Shown here: positions 45,072 through 57,904 of the stretch, in pieces
How the letters are laid out: each line of letters begins with the position of its first letter
Numbering within the stretch: the stretch's first letter is position 1
DNA from: Malus domestica
Taxonomy: Eukaryota; Streptophyta; Magnoliopsida; Rosales; Rosaceae
DNA: 64,000 nucleotides
Direction: 5' to 3'
Assembly (NCBI RefSeq): GCF_042453785.1
Contig: NC_091674.1
Coordinates: 22,832,001-22,896,000, forward strand
Notes under the pieces: model-generated
Database searches by the model: none
What the model was told of the DNA's origin: nothing
Seen by the model: the letters and a program-made list of their open reading frames with translations, nothing else
Translations under genes and position numbers: made by a program

Positions 45072-45638
45072 CAATGGCGGATCCATGAAATATTATTAGG
45101 AGGTCAGTAAAATAGCGCACATAGATCGCAAATTTTTTTTAACATAAATATCGTCATTTCATCTAGTCTTGATAAGCTTGAAGTCATTTGAAAATGCATA
45201 CTGCACACATATTAATACCTGATTTGCTTGGGTAACTAACATGTTCCAAGGTTACTGCTATATGAATGCTTGACAAAGGAATACACTAACAAATTGATTG
45301 ATATCATTGTATCCCATTAATATGTTTGTCCAAGAATGATGATGTTTTGTTCATTCTCTAAGATTACCATTTCATTTACTTTGCATTTTTGGATAGTCTT
45401 TTACTTGTTGTTTTTTCTACAATTATAATTACAACCAACAAACAAGTCAAAGGTAAATAATATTAGGACTAGACTGTAAAAGAGTAGCACATCTCTAAGG
45501 CATTTTATCAAGCAATTGGATGACATATATAAAGAGCAACTCCAACCTTCAAAGAGGCAGCACCCAAATCATCCATGGAGATTCACCAGAATTCAGAGGG
45601 TTAGCTGACCCCCCTGCTCCTAAGTTGATCTGCCCCTG
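45072..45638. mobile_element. Non-autonomous hAT-like element
   Basis: Ends CAATGGCGGATCC and (reverse complement) CAGGGGCAGATCA. 8-bp flanks ATTATATA (45064-45071) and ATTATGTA (45639-45646) match at 7 of 8. 567 bp, no coding potential seen. Confidence 0.7.
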
Positions 45639-45646
45639 ATTATGTA

Positions 45647-46170
45647 CGTATTTCAATGATTATCCCACCAGTTTGAGGCAGGCAAATCCTACCCAAGAAT
45701 TCCTCGTAATTATTTGGGTGGCCAAAGTATGACTCAGCTGCCTTCCATTTGCATATATTTTTGTGCCTTTTTTTCTGTATTTATGCATGTGTTGGGATTT
45801 GGCTTTTGAACCAAGATGAACACGGTGCTCAGATTTTGATACGAAAGGGACTCATCAACCGTGCAAATGCAATCATAGATCTTTAGTTACAATGCCGTGG
45901 CCACCAGGGTAGTTAGATGGTTATGACCTAAGATTGCGATGCGAATTACTTTATCGTTAAATACTCTATCATGTTATATTGTTAGACCAAGAAATTATAA
46001 GTCATTAATCGAGATAATTCTCGTAACAATATATATTGAGTCCGATAAGATAATATTAGGATAGGAAAATGGTTTTCGTGTTGTGAAATAGGGAACTCTT
46101 AGGTGAAAAATTAAGGACTTGGGATAGAAATTCTTGTGTACGATGCTGTTATATATGACAATAGACTCAA
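45647..46170. other. Intergenic
   Basis: No gene or repeat recognised. Confidence 0.4.
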
Positions 46171-46445
46171 GGGTGCGTTTGGTACGCAGACGGGACGGGA
46201 CGGGACGGAACGGGACGGGACGGAACGAAGGTGTAATTTTTGAAAAAGACATGGGGTATATTTGTCTTAAAATGGTAAAACATTGTGTTCCACAGACGTG
46301 GAACAAACCCGTTCCAGAGGGGGGAGGTGGGACGCAAAAACACTCAAAATCTGTCACGTGGAACAGCCCGTTCCACCCATTTTTAGCGCACCAAACGCGG
46401 GACGGAACGCCTCGTCCCGTCCCGTCCCACGTACCAAACGCACCC
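46171..46445. mobile_element. MITE with (GGGAC)n inverted arms, copy 2
   Basis: The same ends and core as 34058-34405 but with only a few GGGAC pentamers. It lies about 235 bp upstream of the HEATR6-like start codon. Confidence 0.85.
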
Positions 46446-49400
46446 CAAGGTAACGAGGAAAAATATGAGTTTCGGCAGGACCAAATACAAGAGATCCCCT
46501 TGCTTTTGTGAAGAGTACCAAACGATTGGCATGGTCAAAGTGTCCGAACTCGAATGGGCCTGTGACCCAATTTTTAAGCCCAATGGACCGGTCTCTTGTT
46601 CAACCGAATCAGTTTGGACAATGCCCGATACAACAACTGACGTGGGTTGGAATTGGAGGGACTGAGAAGCCACCCTCGAAATGGCGGCAGCGGCATCATC
46701 ACCGTCGTCATCGCCAGTACGGTGGTGGAGGACGGCGTTTCTAACAGTGAGGGACAAAACCCTAACAACTCCTTTACGCACTCCAATCCCCGAACTCCTC
46801 CATCATTCCATCTTCTCCCATTCCCATACTCTCCTCTCCGCCGCCCCCGACCTCCCTCCTCAGGAAGTCACCTCCGATTTGCTCTTCGTCATGGAGCTCG
46901 TCACCGCGAAGCCTCACAGCGGAGAAGACCTTACTCCGACCTTCACTCACATAACTCACTTGGTATGTATACGACTGAGAATTTGCCTTTGCTCCTCTGC
47001 TTCTTCGTTTTCTTTGAAAATTTTGAAAATTTTAGTCGTTTGATTCAGATCCATGACATCTCCCATCGCATTCCTCTCGTAATCAATTCAGCTTCGTGGA
47101 CTCTCCTCCTCGACTTCGTCAACAAAATGCTTCGCTATTTCATCGGCTCTTCGTCGTTCACGCAGGTTATGGAAGCTCTACAGACTCTAAGGTAAGCTCA
47201 AGCTCATCTGGTTTTCGGTTCGATTTTTGGAAAACGCGTTCTGCTTGTGAATTCGATTGTAATTTGTAAAACTCGTTATCTTTAGGCGTGTTATGAGCAC
47301 GTATCAGAGGAAACGCTCGATGGCGGAGGAGGTTCTGCTGGTGAAGTTCCTGCTGCGAATCATTGAGAGCTCTCACGCAGAGTTGAGCTGCTTTTCGAAC
47401 TCGATTCTCAACCAAAGCTCGGTTCTTGAAGTTGGGAAGAGAATGCCGGTCCCTCGATATGGAAGCTTATGGGAAATTCAGACACTTGCATTTACTATGG
47501 TTGGAGAGGCAATCTCCCGAGTTGGCTCATACTTTCCATTGGACATCTGGAGATCAACGATTGAGGTCGCGGTACTATATTTTTAGCTTGTAGTTCTCTG
47601 TGTGTGTGTATATATATGTGATGCTGATAAGGTTTTGCTATGAACTAGTGATGGATGGCTTGGTAGCTAAAAGCCAGCTTATGGAAGACGCTTTTATGTC
47701 CAGGTATTCCAACAATCTCTACTATGCTTGCTTCGGCATATTATAAATGAATTTGTCACCTTTATATATTATTGCCAATGGTACGTGACTTGAATCCAAA
47801 CCCCAGCATACCTGTTCAGTAATTGGTCAAAAAGAAAAGGAACCTAGTTTAGCAAGCCTTAAGCTGGGTTTGGAAGATTCTAAAAAGACCAATTGTACTC
47901 CATATAGGCCTCCACACCTGCGCCAAGGGGACAATTCAAATATGAAGCAGAGTGAAGCTCGGGGTTCTCAAAGTTTATCAGATCATGAATCTTCCGCGAA
48001 TGAGTTTGCATTGTCAGATTCAGATTACGGTGACAGTGATGGATCAATTAAAGACACTGACAACGTTCAGAAATCAAAAGTCCGAGTAGCTGCCATTGTT
48101 TGTATACAGGTAAGTTTTGCAATTTTTTGGTTCGTATCCTTTTCCTAATGTCAAAGTTATTAAAGTTGGAGTAGCTGCCATTGTTGTTTGTTGTCTTTTG
48201 GTATTCTCTCCTTTTTGTCTCAATGTCAATAATGGGCTACAGAATAGGATGTGCCCTGTCCTAGGATCTCACCTCCTAAAGATCTTTGATCTCTTATCTT
48301 TCTTAAAGGGGGAAGATATTATTTGACATCACGGTATCCGATTGTATCTTGGGGTGTAAGCTAACTAGAAGAAAAAGCTCGGTATTAAGTGATTAATGTT
48401 GCTATGTAAGGTTAAGTAATGACCAATGCATATTATGTAAGACTCGGAAACGTCAAAGGAATGAAGAATTGTTGTAGAAAAAGGTTCATTTGGACCCAAT
48501 AATTTCCTTGAACCTTTCATCTCTCCACATTAATCTTAGTGATTCGATTGAAGCAGTGGACAATATGACAATGAATTCTTTTACTGTTTGCTCACTTACC
48601 TTCCTTTCTTTGTTAATTTGGTGAAGGATCTTTGTCAAGCTGATTCCAAATCATTTACTAGCCAATGGACGCTGCTTTTGCCAACCAGTGATGTACTGCG
48701 ACCAAGGTAAAGCATCCCACTTTCTCCTACTCCTGAATAGTTAATTTCATAAACTTGATCCTCTATCACCAAACTCACTTCTTCCTGTTATGTTCTGAAT
48801 TACAGGAAATATGAAGCAACACTAATGACATGCTTGCTATTTGATCCTTATCTAAAGGTGTCATTAACTGTTGTTATTAGATTTAGTCACCACACTTGCT
48901 TATGGTGAATTACTTGACACCTGGGCCCTGTTGTTTTTGTAAAATATCTTTGCACTTGTGCTATGATTCATGGGAATTCGTTTTCTCATTTTCACAACTT
49001 TGAAACATACTCTCATGGTTATATAATAATTTATGTTCAGTGGTGCTTCTAGCTGACATGTGCTCCTCTATGGTGGCTAGGCACGGGTTGCTTCTGCATC
49101 AACCCTGGAAGCAATGTTGGATGGCCCATCTTCTGTGTTTCTCCAGGTAGCAGAGTTCAAGGAATCTTCTAAACGTGGATCTTTCAAAGCGCTTTCAAGT
49201 TCCCTTGGACATATACTAATGCAGCTTCATACAGGTATGTGAAAGCCACTACGCTGCACAAATTCAAACTTCTGCTGCAATTATTTATTACTTTTATTTG
49301 TTCAAGTAACTTACGTTACAATATTTATGATGTATATGGTGTAGGTATTTTATACTTAATTCAATGTGAAACTCATAGTAGATTGATGGCATCCCTGCTC

Positions 49401-50294
49401 AAGATTCTCATGCTTTTGAGATCATCTACACCGTATGTGTTCTCCCCCAAACTTTTGAAATTGTTAATGATTTGCTTCTTTTGTTTGGTTTCGTTTAAAT
49501 GTGATTTAGTGTTTAAACCAATTTTTCTTTGTATGTTTCACTTAAGATGTATTCAGATTACAAAACCTCAAGTTAGAACTATTCAGTGTGTACTTTTCAT
49601 AATTCAATTCTAAAATTGGGCAATTTGGCTCACAGCTTTAGTAGCATTTTAATTTGCCTTTATTGGCCTTTTTTGAGTTTGAATCTTTCCCTTACCAACT
49701 TCCCTTACTTTTGTGTAGGAGATACGTAAAACCTTGATTCCAAAGAATATTCTTTTATTTATTGCAATGAGGATAGGAAAAGTGGCGTGCTTTTTTTACT
49801 GATATTTTTTAATAGCATTTTTTTAATTTTTTTTTAAACACTTTGTATACACAACAGAACGATGCATGATGTTACTCCCTACTCATTTTTTGAGGAAAAT
49901 CTTGTTTAATTATATTTCCTATCAATGATCATTTTACAGATATTCAAGAATGCCTGGAGAGTTGATGCCAACAGTTTTTACATCTCTACAAGAAAGGATG
50001 AAAAATGGGTTTACATTCAAAAGTGGTCACACTGGTCTGCTGGTTAGTTGTCCTTTTCTCCTTTTAATTTTCAGGTAAAGAGTAATATCTGCATTGCCTG
50101 CTTTTCTTCACTGTTTTATCTTGTACTATTTTATCTTGTTGAATAGGCTTCTTCTATTAGTTGCTTGACAACTGCTCTGAATATCTCACCTTCTTCACTG
50201 CAAGTTAGAGAAATGGTTCTGGTAGAGATATCGAATGGTAGGCTTAATTTTGGTAGCATAAACTGATAAACTTTACTGGTGCTCATGTTTGCTA

Positions 50295-50362
50295 ATTCTT
50301 AAGCTACACACCTCTCCCAGACCCTGCGTAAAGCGGGAGCCTTGTGCACTGGGTACGACCTT
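50295..50362 (+). mobile_element. Au-type SINE 3' remnant in a HEATR6-like intron
   Basis: CCCAGACCCTGCGTAAAGCG, then GGAGCCTTGTGCACTGGGTACGACC, resembles the 3' end of plant Au SINEs. It ends 7 bp before the acceptor of the exon at 50370. Confidence 0.55.
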
Positions 50363-50999
50363 TCTCCAGATTTTGTTGAGGCTATAAAGAAGTCAGGTGT
50401 TCTCTCTATGCTATTCCGATTTTCAGAACAAGTTAGCAACCCAACGATATGCTTTGAGGCTCTTCAGGTATTTGATTTCTGATAATCAGGTTTTACAGCA
50501 GTGCTGATTCTTTTCTGGACAAGCATGTAGCATGCCATCAACTGTTATGAAAATGCTTGTGGTTTTACTATTAGTGTCTTTCTTTTCTGTGCGCTTTTTT
50601 CTTTTCTTAAAAGCATGTGGTGATTATATCTAAGGCTTATATTATTTCTTGTAGGCGCTTAGGGCTGTGTCCCACAATTACCCAAGCATAATGTTCTCCT
50701 GTTGGGAACAAATTTCCACCATTGTTTATGGCGTTTTGAGGGCAGCTACTCATGAAGTGCCTACAGGATCTTGGAAGGGAAATACTGGAAATTTTGTCAG
50801 ATTTATTGGGGAAAAAGTCATTACAGCTACTATTAAAGTAAGTATCCTTTAACATCTGCTATTTTTCCTCTCCAAAATAGTAAATAAATACTTTGTTCTT
50901 CTTTGAGTTTGTTTTACATTAGAAATGAGCGAGACCTTCTTACAGAGCGGTATTTTTAGGCCATATTCATATAATTGATTTTTTCCCTTTACGGACATC

Positions 51000-51110
51000 T
51001 CATTAGCACTCCGAAAATCTCATTTCACACTCCAAACTTTCTATAATTAGAAAAATACACTTGTGAGGAGTGTAGAATGAGATTTTTGGAGTGTTAATAA
51101 CAGTTCCCTA
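51000..51110. mobile_element. hAT-type MITE, copy 3 (in a HEATR6-like intron)
   Basis: TTAGCACTCCGAAAATCTCA ... TTTTTGGAGTGTTAATAACAG, nearly identical to copy 1 at its right end. The left terminus is degraded. Confidence 0.7.
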
Positions 51111-53186
51111 TATATATATATAATGATCATTGATGTCAATTATCAGGTTCTGGACAAATGTCTACGTGCAATATCAGGATTTAAAGGAACTGAAGACCCT
51201 TTAGATGATAAGTTACTTGATGCTCCATTTATTTCGGACTGCGTAAGGATGAAGAAACTTTCATCGGTGCCATTGTATGAACCAGAGAACTCAGAAAATA
51301 CAATAGATGAACCCACATCATGTCAATCTGGAACGGAGCAGTGGTGTGAGGCAATTGAGAAGCATATGCCTCTGATTCTGCACCATACTTCTGCAGTGGT
51401 TAGTTAATAATGATATAAACAATTGACTTTTCCGAGATTTATCTTTTTGTGTTTTTTGTGTACTGTTCTGAACTTTTTATTTTTCCTTGAAGGTGAGAGC
51501 AGCATCGGTTACATGTTTTGCTGGTATAACCTCTTCTGTATACTTCTCATTCTCAAAGAAAAAACAAGACTTCATTCTTTCTTCTTGTGTATGTTTTCTT
51601 GTAACTAATCACTGGTGTTATACCTTAACCTCTTTGTATATGTAAATGGAATAGAAATTAGAAAGCTTTTTTCTTATCAGTTATATCTACAAAATCTTTT
51701 TAGGTTCGTGCTGCCGTAAATGATGTGCCTTCAGTTAGGTCAGCTGCTTGTCGAGCCCTTGGAGTCATATCAATGTTTCCTCAAGTTTCTCAAAGGTGAT
51801 CCTGACATGTTTTTGAATGGAATTGAATGATTTCTCAGAGTTCTTATTATCTGTTATTGACTTGATCCTCTATAAATTTTATGCTTTGTTCAAGAATCTA
51901 GGACAGAAATTCATTAAGAACTCAAATTATATTGTGCATAGATCCTTGATGAGTTTGTTCATGCTGTGGAGATTAACACACGTGATCCCCTGGTCTCGGT
52001 ATTTTTCTATTTATCTAGTTTTAGGTTGGTTTCATTTTATTTCATAATCAGTCAAAGCCGTCTGTATAATTCTTATTTCAGGTGTGAATAACTGCTTCTT
52101 GGGCTGTGGCGAACATTTGTGATTCTATCCGTCATTGTATTGATGATTTTTCCTTGAAACAATCTGGAGGTCAGCTTAATTTAGAAGAGCGAAATCAATT
52201 GTATTTCCACTGCATCATTGTCTTTTCAAACTACTAATCTTCTTTCTTTTGTTCTTTTTTTCACTTTCTATATAGGCTATCCCGAAATCTCTAAATTATT
52301 CATATTATTAACCGAGTGTGCTTTGCGTCTGACCAAGGATGGAGACAAGGTATGTTAATAACCAAGTCATTTCCTTTTATATATGTTGATTGAATAGTAT
52401 ATTAATAAGCCAAGTCATCAATATCAGTTGGATGTAAAGAATTCATAGATAGGAAATGATTATGGTTCTTCTAGTTTTATGCGAAACTATTTTTGCTTTA
52501 ATTCATTGACTATCTGCTCATTTCAAGTCATCAATAATATATGTGTATCTTACAGCTCTGAATATTTTCTTCTTTCTATTAGGTTAAATCAAATGCTGTA
52601 AGGGCTCAGGGGAATCTTTCAAGATCTATCAAATATAGAAGCGGTAGTGACAGGACAGTAGACAATAATGGATCGACAATAAAGAGCACTAAACCTTACA
52701 AAATACCATCAAGCAATTACAGGGAAGGAAGTCAAAGAGATGTGTCACTGTCATGCCATCCAGCTTCTTTGGGAGATTCACGTTGGCTTGAGCAAGTCAT
52801 TCAGGCATTGATTTCTTGTGTTACGACTGGTAATGTTAAGGTATCATGCTTACAGTCCTAACTTGCTGGAATTTTCTTTTCTAATTTGAATGGCATGGAT
52901 GAGACTGTATCCTCATTATCTTCTGTTATCGACCCAAATTTACTGTGCACCTAACAGGTCCAATGGAATGTTTGTCATGCTTTGAGCAACCTATTTCTGA
53001 ATGAGACATTAAGATTGCAAGACATGGATTGGTATAGTTTTGAATCTTGTGTTGGCATGGATACAATGTTTCTTTCTCCTGTTTGAAATCAATTTATTTA
53101 TGTATGAGGTTGAAATGCCGCCCAATAACTTACTAGTGTTTTTCTCTGCATGGTTCTAAAGTATGAAAGTAAGCTCTATAAATCAT

Positions 53187-53214
53187 TACAAAAAAAAAAA
53201 AAAAAAAAAAAAAA
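53187..53214. repeat. Poly-A run in a HEATR6-like intron
   Basis: An A run of more than 20 bases directly before the exon at 53241. No retroelement body is seen beside it. Confidence 0.8.
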
Positions 53215-54660
53215 GCTAACTATGCATTGTTTTCTGACAGGGCTTCATCTATGTGTAGTATTCTTCTACTGCTATTGCACGATTCTTCCAACTTTAAGAT
53301 CAGGATTCAAGCTGCTTCTGCTTTGGCTGTGCCAGCATCAATCCTTGGTATGTAGTTAAATTTACTCTTGTTCCTGTGTCATGGTTGCCTTGGTAACTCC
53401 ACAATGCTATATCAGCTATCAGTCTTCACCAAAGTTCGATTTTTTACTACTATCGGTTCAATTGGTTGATTGCATCTTTTGATTGCATCTTTTGATTGCA
53501 TTCTCAAATGAAGAATATATTGCTCGTTGTGTTTTGTATGAGATTTTTTTTAACCATTCCTTCATATAATCTGGAAACTAAAAGAGAAGCCTATTGATTT
53601 GTTGTAGATTATGGAGAATCCTTCCCAAATGTCATCCAGGGTTTGGTCCATATATTAGAGAATCAAGGTTCAGACCGGATTGCATCACCGTCAAATTTCA
53701 AATATAGGGTTGCACTCGAAAACCAGGTACATAATGCACCTGAGCAGTTATGTATTCATATTGGGTGAAACCGTGCATTATGGTTTAGTGTGCATGCGTT
53801 TGAGGTATATGATGTGTTTAATAGCTTTTTCTTCTGCTTGGTTCAGTTGACCTCAACCGTGTTGCATGTTCTTATCCTCACTTCAAGTTCAGATCATGAA
53901 CCCGTCAAAGATTTCCTTGTAAAAGTAAGTATTCTTACACGTAGCTTGAATTAACTTGGTCTATATAGTGTTTGTGGTTACTCAGGCACAAGTTTTATTG
54001 TAGAAAGGGATTTTATCATGGCATACATATTTGTTACCTTAGATCATTTTCACGAAGTGACCAAGTGAACCGTAATAACAATTTTTACCTTGGAGATAAA
54101 GAAAATGGTCATGTGTTCATAGTTCATGTTTGCTGAATAGATGTCCATACTCTTTAAAAGAATTCGCCGACTACCTGCATCCAATTGGGGTTTTTATCTG
54201 GTGTCTGTGTTTGTGCAAACTGCAAACATTGATAATTTGAAACATTAAGGCGTAATATGTGTTTTCTTTCTCGGACTTATTTTTCTTCCTGCGGATACAG
54301 AAAGCTTCATTCCTTGAAGACTGGTTCAAGGCCCCTTGCTTGTTACTAGGAGAGACAATAAGTAGTCAAGGTGAACTTGAAGATAATAAATCCATCAGGA
54401 ATCCAAAGAAAGAGATTGGGACGCTAATCCAATTGTACAATAGCAGGAACCATCATGCAATTGAGCAGAAATTCGAGAAGTTAGCGAATAGCAGTGAGTT
54501 CTCAGTTGACCTTCATATTCCTGCTGTACATACCAACCCTGTGATCAAGTTCCTTGCACAGCCACATGCTGTACCGGAAAAATGCTGCCATTTGAAGGCA
54601 ACATTTTCACGGGGACACGGGATCTCGGAGATGCACTGGCAGCATACGGAGGACTCTTAG

Positions 54661-55845
54661 AGGATCATATGAGATTGGTTTTTGTTGTGCTTGTTTCTTG
54701 GCATGGAATGGAAGGGGAGGGGGCGTTGAGGGGAAGCGAAAGATGCAGTCGCACACGGCTCCAAATTTTAAGAGGCCCTAAATTTTTGCCATCTAATATT
54801 ATGTATTATGTTCAATATTTAAAAATAATTTTTGTTAGCACTTTAAAATCTCATTGTGCAGTGCTTAAAAGAGTTATTTTTCTAAATCTAAATATAAAAA
54901 TTTGGAGTGCAATAAGATATTTTGGGTATCAATAGTAACATCCTAAAAGGATATTTTTCAACTTCATTATATAATACTGTTGTATATTAGTTTTGAAGTT
55001 TTTTCTTCATGTTTGTTTGTTGAAGATTGAAATGCTTTCAATCATTTAGTGAAGTTATATTTGCACTGTTCCAAAAATCTTTGCTTAGAGCCACCTAGGC
55101 ACTAGGCAGCTGGTCACCATCCCAATTAATGCCTAAGCATTTGAAAATTAAGAAATGGCGTTTAGACCTGCTGAGACACCTGCCTAGACTGCCCAGACCC
55201 GCCTAGACACCTGCCTAGGTTGCGACTTACTTAAATAGAAAATAGATAACTTTTCTTTTGCATTTTATTATTTCTAATAAATTGTAAGAGACTTATTGAA
55301 CACTTAAAAAAACACACATTATATGTTTGCTCTCTATATTTTCATTATGTTCAAATACTTCATAATATATATGTCATTCTATTTCTAATTTATGATGAAA
55401 TTATATATTTGTTAAGTATAAACAGACACTTATTTACACAAAATACAATAGATTTACTTAAATCCACCTAGCCGCCTAGGCGCTAGACCCCAGCCCATCG
55501 TCCAACTAACGCCTAGCGTCTTTTAAAACCTTATATATTTGTAGCTTTTTTTACTTATTATTAATGACATTTGTGAACTTGCAATAAGTGGGTGCTATAG
55601 TTTGTTTTGATTTAAGTGATTGTTTTCTAGCATCAATACATTGTCCTACTTTTCTAAAACTATCTTAGAGAGGGGCGCTTTTATAAATTTCGCACAAGGC
55701 CCCCGAAATTTCAGAGACAGCCACCTAATTCCTAATGAAAATATGGATGTATGTAAAGCCATATATATATGTATGTATGTATGGAAAGCTACTTTCGGCC
55801 CTAAATTATGAAAGTTTATACAAAGTAAAGCTATGTTTTAATGTT
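54661..55845. other. 3' flank of the HEATR6-like gene with decayed repeats
   Basis: 54817-54950 is an old copy of the 121-bp MITE (TTAGCACTTTAAAATCTCATTG ... TTGGAGTGCAATAAGATA). Two direct copies of a CCTAGGC(A/G)CTAG-rich segment (about 55090-55145 and about 55465-55525) bracket about 320 bp of AT-rich DNA. No gene. Confidence 0.5.
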
Positions 55846-56189
55846 AGGTAAATTATACAAAATTACATCAACTATTGGTCTCATGACACTATCATACCTC
55901 ATCTTTAGAATTTGATCCAATGTTATACATTCTGTTAGCTTGGCCGTGAATTTCTCAATTAAATGCTCACGTGGCTTGATTCGGAACCCATTTTTTTATT
56001 AAAAAATAAAAAAAATATTAAAAATAATAATTTATCCTTATAAAAAAAATAAAAAAATAAAAAAACCTCAAACACCTATCTTCCCCGACCCCTTCCCTAC
56101 CCACGCCGAGGTCTTTCCGACAAGCAAGAACACGGCGAGATTCAGAGCAAATGCGTAGATAGAATTGGTCCCAAAAATCAAGAAATTGA

Positions 56190-57720
56190 AATGGAAGTTC
56201 AACTAATCACGCTGTTTGGGTTGAAACTTAAACTTTGGGCTTAGAAGGGAGTTGGCCCAAAAAGAGAAGGAAAAGCCCGAAGCTCAGCCCAGACCTAGAA
56301 AGCAGAAAGGGCCTTTCCCTACTAGGTGCAGATCATTTGCACCACTTGCTCACCTACCCAAGGGTCAAGTGGTATAGACCAGCCAGCTAATCAGCCCAAA
56401 AGTACTTTATGATGGCAGTACAAGTAAATAGTTGATGAGTCACTATCTTTCAAACTGCATTCGGGCAAGATTATTGCTACAGGAGGCCAAGCCAAGGTGG
56501 CTATAAAAGGAGAAAGATAAGTCAGAATAAAGGACACTCAAACAAACAAACAAAAGCACAAACTCTACTCAAAGCCATATTTGCCTTCAAAACGAAGCTG
56601 TAGTCAGCCCAAGCCTTCATCCCTTTCGGGACAAACCCTTTGTAATAGCTCTGCTACCCTGTTCAACGCCTGCTGTAGTATCGATTTTCTTTCTGCAAAC
56701 TCACTTCCCAACCCATTTTCTAAGCTTTCAAACCTTCTGTTAACCCACAAAGATAGGAAGTTGCAAGACGATCAGCCTTGCCCAACCTTCTTTGTTTTTG
56801 TCTTTTCATTCATTAGCCTAGCAATATGTTGTATACTTCAAGTTGTATCCAAGTTATTTCTAGTAATATGGCTATTAAAAGACTCTCTCAGCGCTTGAAT
56901 CCGATTTGAATATGTCTTCACAGTTCAAGCCAGATCTAAGTTCTAAGCCCTCGGGCATATAAGATTTGATCACCCTAAAAAGTCCTTGGCCTCAAGGCAT
57001 AAAAAAGAACCTGATGTGGACTTAACCCATCCACGACAAGCTTTGATAAACAAGAAGTCCGAAGTTACTTAGGGCGCAAGTAATCGACCTGCCACTTAGT
57101 TTTATTTCTGTTATATTATGATGACCATATCATGTTCGAGTACGGGATGAATTCTGATGGGAAGCCTCAAGGCCTATTCAAGGCCCCACAAAGGCACCTA
57201 TTTGGATTCATCCTATTTCTCGGGCAAGAATGTTCGAGTACGGGATAAATTCTGATGGGAAGCCTCAAGGCCTATTCAAGGCCCCACAAAGGCACCTATT
57301 TGGATTCATCCTATTTCTCGGGCAAGAACATTGAGTACATAAGGGGTTCTGATGGGAAGCCTCAAGGCCTATTCAAGGCCCCACAAAGGCACCTATTTGG
57401 ATTCATTCTGCTCTTTGAGCTCAGGTAATCAGAAGTATGATGGTTATAAGACCCATATAACTAACAAAAGGAACCTTATGTGTTTGAGTACTAAGTTAGT
57501 TATTTATGGGAAGCTTCAAGGCCTACACCTAAGGCCCCACAAAGGCACCTGTCAATAACTAACATAGTCTCTCGAATATATATAATTAAAACTCAAACAT
57601 CCGTTCTACATCTGCCATGCTGAAGATGGTAGTGGCACGCCTGAGCAATTCAAAGTTAATCTTGATCGTGAGCCTCAAGGCCTACACCTAAGGCCTCACA
57701 AAGGCACCTTTCAAAGTTAA
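56190..57720 (+). repeat. LTR-retroelement-like insert with 98-bp tandem repeats
   Basis: A promoter-like GGCTATAAAAGGAGAAAG (about 56490) is followed by a transcript-like leader. At 57152, 57250 and 57347 a unit of 97-98 bp recurs (TTCTGATGGGAAGCCTCAAGG ... CCCCACAAAGGCACC, GGATTCATCCTATTTC), with two shorter variants at about 57500 and 57670. Its limits and family are not determined. Confidence 0.55.
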
Positions 57721-57904
57721 CTCTGTCCTTCTCTTTCAGCCTTGCCCGACAAGCCTTGCCCGACAGGCTTTGCCCGACAAGCCCGCCAGTAAAGCAGAAG
57801 CCCGACAGAAAGCATCAACCAGCACCAACCTCTCGGGGAGCTGTGTGCTCGTCGGCCAAGAAGCATTCCCCACGGAAATTCCCGCCACGAACACGCGCAG
57901 AACC

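Larger units (their letters stand above)
46681..54660 (+). pseudogene. HEATR6-like HEAT/ARM-repeat gene, probably inactivated
   Basis: Exons with GT-AG borders in consistent phase: 46681-46962, 47049-47191, 47286-47571, 47870-48109 (start uncertain), 48627-48706, 48806-48857, 49081-49234, 49345-49432, 49940-50042, 50147-50237, 50370-50467, 50655-50837, 51147-51398, 51493-51588, 51704-51795, 52082-52169, 52276-52349, 52583-52840, 52958-53031, 53241-53347, 53608-53726, 53847-53924 and 54301-54660. The PYRPPHLR motif, followed by VRVAAIVCIQDLCQ and ASASTLEAMLDGPSSVF, matches my memory of the HEATR6/DUF4042 family; later exons read as helical HEAT repeats. Lesions: no acceptable join and apparent loss of sequence at 47572-47860; an exon at about 51935-51998 with no AG acceptor and a TAG at 51939-51941; a TGA at 52085-52087 where relatives have Arg. 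The role is unknown in plants (scaffold-like helical protein). Confidence 0.72.
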
